Source: an uncultured Prevotella sp. (GTDB lineage Bacteria; Bacteroidota; Bacteroidia; Bacteroidales; Bacteroidaceae). Taken from it: a stretch of 64,000 nucleotides of DNA. Where the stretch lies: contig ONTZ01000015.1 of the NCBI GenBank assembly GCA_900320905.1, forward strand, positions 1-64,000. The letters run 5' to 3'. The stretch's first letter is position 1. The number at the start of each line of letters is the position of its first letter. Made by a program: the position numbers and the translations under genes. The notes beneath the pieces were generated by a model. The model was not told the origin of the DNA and ran no database searches. It worked only from the letters and a program-made list of their open reading frames with translations. Shown piece by piece: positions 27,036 through 35,847 of this stretch.

Positions 27036-29210
27036 ATGATGAGGAAAAAAATAGTTTTATTTCTAGTATTGGTTTTGATGCTTGCTGCGTGCTCACAGCA
27101 AGAACACATATATAAAATAGGTGTTTCCCAGTGCTCGCAAGGTTGGTGGCGCACCAAGGTAAACAATGAGATGTTGGCCGCCCAGCACTTGTTTGACCAG
27201 GATGTAAAGGTAGAAATAGTAGACTGCTATGACCAGTCGGACGATCAAATACGCCAGATAGACAGTCTGGTGGAGAGCAAAATCGACATATTAGTTGTGG
27301 CTCCTAACGATTATAAGATTGCGCCAGCACTAAAGCGTGCTAAAGATAAAGGCATACCCATTGTTCTCTTCGACCGAATGGTAGATAGCGATGATTATAC
27401 TGCTTTTATTGGTGGAAGTAATGTGGCTATCGGTTCTCTTGCTGCTAATTATGCTTCACGCCTTGCAGCAGAATCGGAAGGGCAAAACGTCCTGGAGATT
27501 GCAGCCTTGCAAAACACATCACCGGCGCGAGAGCGTCATCAGGGATTTGAAAGCACCATAAAACAATATAAGGAAGTGAACTATCGCTGCATTATCGGCA
27601 ACTGGGATGACAACCACACGCACGATATATTGAAGAAGGAAATAGATGAAGGCCGCAAACCCGATGTCGTGTTCTGCCACAGCGACTTTATGGCGTTAGG
27701 TGCTCACCGCGCTATAGTCGAAGCCAAGTTGGAGCAGCAGATAAAGGTTATCGGCGTAGACGGACTGCCCAACGAAGGCATACAATATGTGCAGAAAGGC
27801 TGGCTGGCTGGCACCTGTGTATATCCAACTCACGGTGAGGAGATTGTGCGTTTGGCACTAAACATCTTAAATGGACAGCCATTTGAGCGCGAGAACTTTT
27901 TAAATATCCTGCTGATTACGCCTGAGAATGTGGATATGATATCACGCTATGCCAACGAACTGATGCACCAAAACGAGGATTTGGTAGTGATTCAAGAAAA
28001 ATTGGACAATTACTTCGGACTATACCATGTGCAAACGAAGATTATTTGGGCAAGTGTATTGGCCATCTTACTACTTATTGTAGCAGTTATAGTGACATGG
28101 CAGGGTGTACGACAGACGCGCCGTGCACATCGCCGTATGAAGCAACTGAACAAGGAGCAAACCCAATTCTATACAAATGCTAGTCATCAGTTGAAAACTC
28201 CACTGACACTTATTGCAGGACCTGTGAAACAACTATTGGAGCGCAATACGCTGAAAGGCGATGACCATGGGTTATTGGAAATAGTAGACCGTAATGTAGC
28301 CCAGTTGGAGTCTCTGGTATCGGATGTCCTCAATTTCCGGCATGAAGTGCAGAACACCGTTAGTGATGATACTGTAGTGGATGCTCTTTCTCAGAATGCC
28401 TCTAAGAATATTGTTCTTGAGAGCCATTTAGAGATGCTCAACCAGGAAGATGCAGACGAGTTACCCAATATCCTTATTGTGGAAGATAGCGATGATATGC
28501 GCCGTTATCTGCGCACTCTGTTGGCTCACCGCTTCTATGTATTAGAGGCTTGTGACGGACAGAGTGGATTGCAGTTGGCTCGTGAAAGTGTGCCCGACTT
28601 AATTGTGAGCGATGTGATGATGCCCGTAATGGATGGACTACAATTATGTAAGCATCTGAAGGATGATTTCATCACCAGTCATATCCCCATCATACTACTC
28701 ACTGCCCGTAGTGAAGAACGACAGCAGATGGAGGGTTATGAAAGTGGTGCCGATGCCTATCTGACTAAGCCTTTCAGCGCTGACCTACTGGTGAGCCGAA
28801 TCTACAATCTTTTAGCAACTCGTCGACAACTACGTCATCTGTTTGATACAAGCAAACAAGACAAAATGTCTGAGGATGTAAAGTTAACAACCCAGGACAA
28901 ACTCTTTATGGATCAACTGAAAGAGGCTATTGGCATCAATATGTCCAATCCCAACCTGAAAATGGATGAACTGGGGGAGCAACTCGGTATTAGCCGCGTA
29001 CAACTCTATCGCAAAGTGAAAACGCTGACCGGTCTCTCACCAGTGGAATTATTACGCCAGATGCGATTGCAGAAAGGAAAACTTTTGTTAAATGCTACAA
29101 CAAAGACTGTGGCTGAAATCGCTTACGAAGTGGGTTTTAATTCTTCAAGTTACTTTGCCAATTGTTTTAAGAAACAATTCGGCAAATTGCCTATGGAATT
29201 CAGAGAATAG
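27036..29210 (+). CDS. HTCS-like fructan regulator 2: LacI-type sensor, HisKA, receiver, AraC, without HATPase domain
   Basis: Protein of 724 residues with the same layout as regulator 1. It has a lipobox-like signal (LAAC), a periplasmic LacI-type sugar-binding domain (about 28-315), a membrane helix (about 332-352), HisKA with SHQLKTPL (His384), receiver with Asp526 in SDVMMPVMDG, LTAR and TKPF, and a C-terminal AraC HTH (about 625-724). Again only about 65 residues join HisKA to the receiver and no ATP-binding N, G1 or G2 box is present. The sensor domains of the two regulators share short motifs (GVSQCS, DGLPNEG/DGLPGEG, YPTHGDE/YPTHGEE). It sits directly upstream of susC 2. Confidence 0.85.
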   Translation: MMRKKIVLFLVLVLMLAACSQQEHIYKIGVSQCSQGWWRTKVNNEMLAAQHLFDQDVKVEIVDCYDQSDDQIRQIDSLVESKIDILVVAPNDYKIAPALKRAKDKGIPIVLFDRMVDSDDYTAFIGGSNVAIGSLAANYASRLAAESEGQNVLEIAALQNTSPARERHQGFESTIKQYKEVNYRCIIGNWDDNHTHDILKKEIDEGRKPDVVFCHSDFMALGAHRAIVEAKLEQQIKVIGVDGLPNEGIQYVQKGWLAGTCVYPTHGEEIVRLALNILNGQPFERENFLNILLITPENVDMISRYANELMHQNEDLVVIQEKLDNYFGLYHVQTKIIWASVLAILLLIVAVIVTWQGVRQTRRAHRRMKQLNKEQTQFYTNASHQLKTPLTLIAGPVKQLLERNTLKGDDHGLLEIVDRNVAQLESLVSDVLNFRHEVQNTVSDDTVVDALSQNASKNIVLESHLEMLNQEDADELPNILIVEDSDDMRRYLRTLLAHRFYVLEACDGQSGLQLARESVPDLIVSDVMMPVMDGLQLCKHLKDDFITSHIPIILLTARSEERQQMEGYESGADAYLTKPFSADLLVSRIYNLLATRRQLRHLFDTSKQDKMSEDVKLTTQDKLFMDQLKEAIGINMSNPNLKMDELGEQLGISRVQLYRKVKTLTGLSPVELLRQMRLQKGKLLLNATTKTVAEIAYEVGFNSSSYFANCFKKQFGKLPMEFRE

Positions 29211-29264
29211 CCACTTTTGCATGTATTTTAGCCAATAACAAATATTATAAAAAGTATCGCAGTT

Positions 29265-29302
29265 TTGTTTCATGTAACATTTTTATGTGTGGTTTGAACG
29301 TT
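29265..29302. promoter_or_regulatory. fructan operator D, upstream of susC 2
   Basis: A degenerate version of the shared operator: TTGTTTCAT (29265-29273) and TTGAACGTT (29294-29302), 20 bp apart. The GAACG core starts at 29296, exactly 36 nt before the -7 box, the same distance as at susC 1. Confidence 0.55.
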
Positions 29303-29331
29303 TTTTTATAGCACCAAACCACAAAGGTTAG

Positions 29332-29339
29332 TACCTTTG
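29332..29339 (+). promoter_or_regulatory. -7 box of susC 2
   Basis: TACCTTTG, followed by GCAACAGATTTAATTCACAA, identical to the start of the susC 1 leader. Confidence 0.75.
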
Positions 29340-29385
29340 CAACAGATTTAATTCACAAGAGTACTAATCTTTTAAAATTTCAACA

Positions 29386-32300
29386 ATGGAACAACTAAAG
29401 AAACTTTTTCTAAGTTTGTTGGCTCTTCTGACAAGTACTATAATGTACGCGCAGAGTGAGATCAGTGGTACGGTGGTTGATGTCACAGGCGAGACAGTCA
29501 TCGGTGCCACGGTGATGGAAAAAGGAACCTCGAACGGTACGATTACTGATTTCGACGGTAACTTTAAGATTAAGGTAGCCACAGGTAAGACACTTGTTTT
29601 CTCCTATATCGGCTACGAGACACAGGAACTGCCTGCCCAGAACGGTATGCAGATTGTGATGAAGGACAATGCCAAGGAACTGGCCGAAGTTGTTGTGACA
29701 GGTTATCAGACCCAGCGTAAGGCAGACTTGACAGGTTCTGTGTCTGTTGTGGAGACCAAGGAACTGAAAACCTCTTCTGACACAGACCCGATGCGAGCCC
29801 TGCAAGGTAAGGTGCCTGGCATGACCATCACCAGCAACGGTTCGCCTGTAGGTGCAGGTACCGTTCGTATCCGTGGTATCGGCTCGTTTAACTCTTCACA
29901 GGATCCTCTGTTCGTAATTGATGGTGTGCCCACAACGACTAATCTGAACACACTGAACATGAACGATATCGAGTCGATGCAGGTACTGAAGGATGCTGCT
30001 TCAGCCTCTATCTACGGTAGCCGCGCTGCCAATGGTGTGATTATCATCACCACCCGTAGCGGTAAGAAAGGTGACAAGGTAAAGGTGGACTTTTCGGCTA
30101 ATCTGACTGCTCAGTTCTATAACAAGCAGAGCATGATGAATTTGTCGAATACGGCAGAGTATGCCACTGCCATGGCCCAGGCTGCTATGAACGATGGCTT
30201 GGACCCAGAGCAATACGCCAACAACTACGGACTGACACTGCATGCCCAAGATGGTGTGAAGATACAGGCCTATAACCCGGCAACCGGAGAGATGCAGGCC
30301 TTTACCGTGAACGGTAAGAATGGTGGCTATCTGAACGATGCCAGAACCATGCGTTTCAGTGACACTGACTGGCTGAAGGAGATCTCGCGCACAGGTTTCT
30401 CACAGAACTATGACCTGTCGATTTCTAATGCGACAGAAAAATCATCAGCCCTTTTCTCGTTCGGTTACAAGAAAAACAACGGTATTCTGAAATACACTGA
30501 CTTTGAGAGTTTCTCAGGCCGTATCAACACGAGTTTCAAGGTGAACAAGATGATCACCGTGGGTGAGAATGCAACCATCACCTATTCTAATCAGGTTGAC
30601 TGCCAGCCTCTGGAGAACGCACTCAAGATGGCTCCGACACTGCCCGTCTATGAGGAGGATGGCGTGACTTTCTCTGGCCCTGTAGGTGGCATGAGCGACC
30701 GTCAGAACCCTCTACGTGAACTCTATCACAACCGCGACAATCGTCTGAAGATGTGGCGTATCTTTGGTAATGCCTTTGTGAACATTCAGCCCATCAAGGG
30801 TTTGACGCTCCGTTCTAACTTCGGTCTCGACTTGTGGTCGGAGAATATTCACAGCGTGACTTACACCTGGCATTCAGATGTGGTGAACAACTCTACCCCA
30901 TCAGCCAACATGGGTGCCAAGACTTCGGTTAAGTGGACCTGGTCTAACACAGCCAACTATAACTTCAACATCGGTGTTGACAACTCGTTCATCGTGTTGG
31001 GTGGTATTGAACTCCACAGGGACGTGGAAGACAGATCAAATGCCTATGCACAGATGTTTGCACTTGAGAATTACGACTATATGTATCCTGATGCCGCAAC
31101 TGGCACACAGCGCGCTGGTGGTATCCAGGAAGGCTACGCCCTCGTATCCTTCTTTGGTAAGATTGACTATAACTGGAAGGATTTGCTGCTCGCTTCGTTC
31201 ACTATCCGTCATGACGGTTCCAGCCGTTTCGGTGAGAACAACCGCTACGGTACCTTCCCCGCTGCTACGCTCGGTTATCGTATCTCACAGCACCTCGGAC
31301 AGGACTGGATAGATGATATCAAGGTACGTGCCTCTTGGGGACAGACTGGTAACCAGGCTATCTCTAACTATGCCCGCTATGGTCTCTATGCTGCTACCTA
31401 CGGTGGTGGTCGCAACGAGTCAACTGCATACGACCTCGGACTGGCAGGCAGCGGTATATTCCCATCAGGATTCCGTGCCACACAGGCTCAGAACAACGAC
31501 CTGAAGTGGGAAACCACTGAGCAGTGGAATGTCGGTCTTGACTTCCGCTTCCTGGGTAGTTCTATCTATGGTACATTCGATACATATATTAAAAAGGTGA
31601 AAGATATGCTGATCAACCCCGCCTATCTAGGCTCGATGGGTGAAGGTGGTGCCAGTTGGCTGAACGGACCTTCCCTCCAGAACTGGGGTATGGAGTTCGC
31701 ACTCGGCTATCGTCATACTACAGAATACGGTCTGTCGTACAACATCAACGGTAACCTCGACTTCTACCGTTCTAAGGTGACTTACCTGCCTGAGACAACG
31801 ACTGGCTCGTATGTTCACACTGCCAAAGAGAATCTGGTTGAGTCCGGTCATCCTTATGGTTCAATCGTAGGTTATGTTGTAGATGGCTTGTTCCAGAGCC
31901 GTGAAGAGGTTTTGGCAAGCGGTCAGGACAATGCCCGCGTGGGTGGCTTGAAATATGCTGACCTGGATGGTAACGGTATTATCAACGAGCAGGACCAGAC
32001 ATGGATTTTCAGTCCTGTACCTAACTTCTCTTGGGGTCTGAATATTGAATTAGGTTATAAAGACTTCGACTTCTCGATGTTCTGGCAGGGCGTTGCCGGT
32101 CAAGACGTGTACAATGATCAGAAGTTCCAGACCGACTTCTACAGTATTACCGATGCTGGTTCCAACAAGGGTAACCGCATGCTCGATGCCTGGACCACCG
32201 CTAATACAGGCAGCAGCATTCCTGCACTGACTACCAACAATACGGGCGGTGAAAATCGTACATCTACTTACTTCGTGGAGAATGGCTCTTATGGTAAACT

Positions 32301-32499
32301 CCGTCAGGTACAGGTTGGTTACAACCTGCCCGAGAGCCTGCTAAAGAAAGTCCACATGTCAAGCGCTCGTGTTTATGTTTCTGGCCACAACCTGCTTACC
32401 ATAAAAAGTAGCAGTCTGACCTGTTCGGATCCTGAGAATCCCCGTTGGATGTATCCTAACAGCACCAGTATCTCGTTTGGAATCCAGACTTCGTTTTAA
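29386..32499 (+). CDS. SusC/RagA-family TonB-dependent outer-membrane transporter 2
   Basis: Protein of 1037 residues with a signal peptide (MEQLKKLFLSLLALLTSTIM) differing from that of SusC 1 by one residue. It has the carboxypeptidase-regulatory-like domain (about 25-105), the plug (about 110-230, RIRGIGSFNSSQDPLFVIDG) and a C-terminal barrel ending in TSF. The signal peptide and N-terminal domain are much more similar to SusC 1 than the barrels are. It forms an import complex with the SusD encoded 37 bp downstream; the substrate is inferred to be fructo-oligosaccharides. It has its own promoter and operator and starts a five-gene region ending with a surface GH32. Confidence 0.93.
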   Translation: MEQLKKLFLSLLALLTSTIMYAQSEISGTVVDVTGETVIGATVMEKGTSNGTITDFDGNFKIKVATGKTLVFSYIGYETQELPAQNGMQIVMKDNAKELAEVVVTGYQTQRKADLTGSVSVVETKELKTSSDTDPMRALQGKVPGMTITSNGSPVGAGTVRIRGIGSFNSSQDPLFVIDGVPTTTNLNTLNMNDIESMQVLKDAASASIYGSRAANGVIIITTRSGKKGDKVKVDFSANLTAQFYNKQSMMNLSNTAEYATAMAQAAMNDGLDPEQYANNYGLTLHAQDGVKIQAYNPATGEMQAFTVNGKNGGYLNDARTMRFSDTDWLKEISRTGFSQNYDLSISNATEKSSALFSFGYKKNNGILKYTDFESFSGRINTSFKVNKMITVGENATITYSNQVDCQPLENALKMAPTLPVYEEDGVTFSGPVGGMSDRQNPLRELYHNRDNRLKMWRIFGNAFVNIQPIKGLTLRSNFGLDLWSENIHSVTYTWHSDVVNNSTPSANMGAKTSVKWTWSNTANYNFNIGVDNSFIVLGGIELHRDVEDRSNAYAQMFALENYDYMYPDAATGTQRAGGIQEGYALVSFFGKIDYNWKDLLLASFTIRHDGSSRFGENNRYGTFPAATLGYRISQHLGQDWIDDIKVRASWGQTGNQAISNYARYGLYAATYGGGRNESTAYDLGLAGSGIFPSGFRATQAQNNDLKWETTEQWNVGLDFRFLGSSIYGTFDTYIKKVKDMLINPAYLGSMGEGGASWLNGPSLQNWGMEFALGYRHTTEYGLSYNINGNLDFYRSKVTYLPETTTGSYVHTAKENLVESGHPYGSIVGYVVDGLFQSREEVLASGQDNARVGGLKYADLDGNGIINEQDQTWIFSPVPNFSWGLNIELGYKDFDFSMFWQGVAGQDVYNDQKFQTDFYSITDAGSNKGNRMLDAWTTANTGSSIPALTTNNTGGENRTSTYFVENGSYGKLRQVQVGYNLPESLLKKVHMSSARVYVSGHNLLTIKSSSLTCSDPENPRWMYPNSTSISFGIQTSF

Positions 32500-32536
32500 T
32501 TAAGAGTTAAGTATTTAGAAATTAGAATTTATAGTT

Positions 32537-34273
32537 ATGAAGACAATATATAAAGCAATATGCGCAGGTCTGATTGTTTGCGGTACGCTGACTTCTTGCA
32601 ACGATTTCATCGACGTAACCCCCAAGGGCGTTATCAATGAAGACCTGGCAATGAGCCAGCCCGAAGAGATGGTGACTGCTGCATACGCCAAACTCGGCGA
32701 CGACTGGTACACCTATCCGTTTAATCTCTGGCCTTACGGCGACGTATCTTCTGACGATGCCATGAAGGGCGGTTCGGGAACCACCGATACCAACTATCAT
32801 CCCGTAGAGGTATGGTCGACACTGACCGCTTCAACTCCCGACCACATGGATGAACTGTGGTACCACTTCTATTGTTCAATCAGTCGTTGCAACCGTGCAC
32901 TGGTATCGCTGGCCAACAGCGAGACTATGGATGCACAGACAAAGGCTATCCGTGAGGGTGAGGTTCGTTTCCTCCGTGCTCATTTCTATTTCAAGTTGGT
33001 GCAACTCTGGAATCAGGTGCCCTGGATTGATGAGGAGGTTTATAAGGTACACTCTGAGGAGCAGACCCGTAACGACGAGTTTACACACGATGAACTGATG
33101 CAGAAGATTGTGGCCGACTTCAAGGCTGCCTATGATGTGCTGCCTACAAATCAGGCTCAAGGCGGACGTGCCAACAAGATTGCCGCTGCTGCCTATCTGG
33201 CCAAGTGCTACCTGACAATGGCTTGGGGTGATGGCTACGAGGCAACTACAGGTGTAAGCCACATTAACAGTCAGTATATGCAAGAAGTACTGAAGTACAC
33301 CCAGGAGGTACAGAACTCTCAGTATGGATATCTGGAGGACTTTGGTGATATCTTCCTGCCTGAGTACAAGAACTCCAAGGAGAGCGTCTTCGCTGTACAG
33401 CACTCTGACTATCAGGACGACAACACCCTGTATGGTCGTGCCAACTGGAGTAATATGCTGAATGGCTGCTGGCAGATGTGGTCGTGCGGCTGGGACTTCC
33501 ACAAGCCCACACAGAACCTTGTCAACGCCTTCAAGACCAAGGACGGTCTGCCCATGTTCGATGACTATAACAAGGAGATTGCCTATCCTACCAACGGTGT
33601 GCCAACAGCACAGAAGTGGGATCCCCGTTTGTTCCATACAGTAGGTATGCCTACATTCCCTTACAAATACGAGGCTCAGTACACAATGACTACCGACAAC
33701 TCTCGTACGCCTAATACCTATGGCTACTATGCTTCACTGAAGGAAGTGCCACAGCGTTCCAAGGGTGAGACATTCGACAATCCTTGGCAGGCATTCGCTA
33801 TGAACGACTATGTGCTCCGTTATACCGATGTGATGCTGATGCGTGCTGAGGCTATGATTGAGACTGGCGACTTGGAAGGTGCCCGCACCATAATCAACGA
33901 TATCCGCAACCGTGCCAAGAACTCTGTCGACAAGCACATCGGATATGCCAAGGATCAGTGCGAGATTGCACTCTATCCCGCCAATTATTTCCAGGATAAG
34001 GAAACGGCTCGTAAGTGCCTGCAGTGGGAACGCCGTCTGGAAATGGCTATGGAAGGTGGTCGCTATTTCGACCTGCGCCGTTGGGGTATTGCCTCTCAGA
34101 CTTTGAACACTTTCTTTGAGAAAGAGAAAGATGTGGTTTACGAAGGTCAGACATACGCCCAGTACTACAAGGATGCCCACTATACTCCGGGCAAGAACGA
34201 GTACTTCCCTCTGCCTTATATCCAACTCTACTACGTGCCTGGTCTTTACACCCAGAACAAGGGATACAATTAA
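32537..34273 (+). CDS. SusD/RagB-family surface lipoprotein 2
   Basis: Lipoprotein of 578 residues (lipobox LTSC, Cys about residue 22). It has the SusD helical core with VRFLRAHFYFKLVQLWNQVP near 145-165 and the C-terminal RRLEMAMEGGRYFDLRRWG near 505-523. It should cap SusC 2 and bind the imported glycan. The gene begins with ATGAAGACAATATATAAAG, nearly the same opening as susD 1 and the binding-protein gene after it, although the mature proteins differ. Confidence 0.93.
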   Translation: MKTIYKAICAGLIVCGTLTSCNDFIDVTPKGVINEDLAMSQPEEMVTAAYAKLGDDWYTYPFNLWPYGDVSSDDAMKGGSGTTDTNYHPVEVWSTLTASTPDHMDELWYHFYCSISRCNRALVSLANSETMDAQTKAIREGEVRFLRAHFYFKLVQLWNQVPWIDEEVYKVHSEEQTRNDEFTHDELMQKIVADFKAAYDVLPTNQAQGGRANKIAAAAYLAKCYLTMAWGDGYEATTGVSHINSQYMQEVLKYTQEVQNSQYGYLEDFGDIFLPEYKNSKESVFAVQHSDYQDDNTLYGRANWSNMLNGCWQMWSCGWDFHKPTQNLVNAFKTKDGLPMFDDYNKEIAYPTNGVPTAQKWDPRLFHTVGMPTFPYKYEAQYTMTTDNSRTPNTYGYYASLKEVPQRSKGETFDNPWQAFAMNDYVLRYTDVMLMRAEAMIETGDLEGARTIINDIRNRAKNSVDKHIGYAKDQCEIALYPANYFQDKETARKCLQWERRLEMAMEGGRYFDLRRWGIASQTLNTFFEKEKDVVYEGQTYAQYYKDAHYTPGKNEYFPLPYIQLYYVPGLYTQNKGYN

Positions 34274-34309
34274 GTAGTTGAGAAGTTAAGTAGTTAAGAA
34301 GTTAAGAAG
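34270..34309. repeat. five octamers TTAAGNAG between susD 2 and the next gene
   Basis: Units TTAAGTAG, TTGAGAAG, TTAAGTAG, TTAAGAAG, TTAAGAAG with an exact 8-bp period. The first unit contains the stop codon of susD 2. Confidence 0.9.
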
Positions 34310-34325
34310 AAAATTGAATAGAATT

Positions 34326-35822
34326 ATGAAAAAGATATCATTCATTATAATGGCGATGTTTGCCTTAGTCCTGACCGCTTGTCAGGACAAGGACATCGAC
34401 CGCGAGGCAATGAAACTCAATGCTCCTGATGTGACACAGATCACAGGTCAACTCTCTGGCGATGACTACATTTGGACATGGCCGGCTCAGACTGCTCAGA
34501 TGCGAGTTACTATCTATCGCAACGGAACGATCTCGTCAAGCGAGACTGTCAGCGGCAATAGTTTTACCCATAAGAACGTGCCTACTAACGTGCCGTTTGA
34601 GTATGTGTTCAAACTCACCGATGGTACGAATGTCTCTACAGGTGTCATCAAGTCTTATACCCGTGAAGGTGCCACCACTATTAGTGGCGTACAGATGAGT
34701 CAGGTTGACAAGGATGGCGGCTACGATGCACTGGTAGTATGGAACAAGGCTGCCGATGCTTCAAGCATTCTCTTCACTGCCACCAACGGTGTGAGGACCA
34801 TCAATGAGACACTCTCAGGCTCTACGACAAGTTATACCATCAGTGATGTCAAGACTGGTGACACCTGGGAAGTAAAGTTGGTTGCCCAGAACGAAAAGGG
34901 AACCTCTCTTTCTACCACCTCGTCACTCCGTATCGGTAAGACAGCCATCGGTTTCCTGAGTGTATATGCAACACCTGAGGAACTGGTTGAGAAGGGCGAC
35001 GACGATGAGGCCTCTGCATGGCTCTGGCTCCACGAGACTTATCCTACAGCACAGTTCGTTCCCTTTACAGATATTGTATCTGTCGATGTCATCGAGCCAT
35101 TCCGTGTACTGTTCTGGCTGCGCGACCTTGAGGGCGTAGGCGAAAGCGACGTATGGAACATCCCTGCCGACGTGGAGGCTGCCACACCATTCATTAAAGA
35201 GTGGTATAAGGAGGGCGGAAGCATGCTGCTCTGGAGCCATGCTACAGTCTATGCTGGTCATCTGGGCCGTATCAACCTCGATGATATGAAGAACAATGAT
35301 CACGCCTTCGGCTTCGGTGAAGGTGGTATCAATGACGATGTATGGAGAATGGCTGTAGAGTTGAACCCCGACCACAAGTTCAAGAAGGATCACTCGACAC
35401 ATCCTATTTACAAAGGACTGGAGGTGGAGACCACTCCCGACACGAAACTTATTGCCTTCAAGGGCCCGGGTTGGACGGAAGATCACAACTGCCTGTACTT
35501 CAATCTGCCCAGTCTCTGGACCGGTATCGGCAATCAGGAAGAGGCTTGTTACACCCAGTGTACACAGACCTATGGCATCTATCCGCTCGGCACATGGGAC
35601 AGTCAGATTTGGTGGGTCAGCCAGATGAATGTCTGGGAGGCTCAACAAGGCAACACCGAGTTCCAGGGTACACTGCTCTGTATCGGTAATGGCGGTTGTG
35701 AGTTCTCGATGAAGAACCGTGACGGATCCCCAGACAAGAGCGCGCATCCGAAGAACAACATCTATCAGGATAATGTGCTCACACTTGCCAAGAACTCTCT
35801 GGAATATCTGAAGACGAGATAA
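34326..35822 (+). CDS. surface glycan-binding lipoprotein 2 (SusE position, DUF4960-like)
   Basis: Lipoprotein of 498 residues (lipobox LTAC). Two fibronectin-like beta domains occupy about residues 25-205, with a short segment like SLRIGKTAIGFLSVY joining to a C-terminal domain (about 210-498) related to that of the binding protein in the first half of the locus. Shared features include a long loop with WSHATVYAGHLG and an end segment in which a glycine-rich strand precedes the terminal helix NSLEYLKTR. It probably binds fructan at the cell surface for the GH32 encoded next. The ATG at 34326 follows a repeat-filled spacer; a TTG at 34314 is rejected. Confidence 0.72.
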   Translation: MKKISFIIMAMFALVLTACQDKDIDREAMKLNAPDVTQITGQLSGDDYIWTWPAQTAQMRVTIYRNGTISSSETVSGNSFTHKNVPTNVPFEYVFKLTDGTNVSTGVIKSYTREGATTISGVQMSQVDKDGGYDALVVWNKAADASSILFTATNGVRTINETLSGSTTSYTISDVKTGDTWEVKLVAQNEKGTSLSTTSSLRIGKTAIGFLSVYATPEELVEKGDDDEASAWLWLHETYPTAQFVPFTDIVSVDVIEPFRVLFWLRDLEGVGESDVWNIPADVEAATPFIKEWYKEGGSMLLWSHATVYAGHLGRINLDDMKNNDHAFGFGEGGINDDVWRMAVELNPDHKFKKDHSTHPIYKGLEVETTPDTKLIAFKGPGWTEDHNCLYFNLPSLWTGIGNQEEACYTQCTQTYGIYPLGTWDSQIWWVSQMNVWEAQQGNTEFQGTLLCIGNGGCEFSMKNRDGSPDKSAHPKNNIYQDNVLTLAKNSLEYLKTR

Positions 35823-35847
35823 GTAATAGTTTTAGATTACAGAGATT

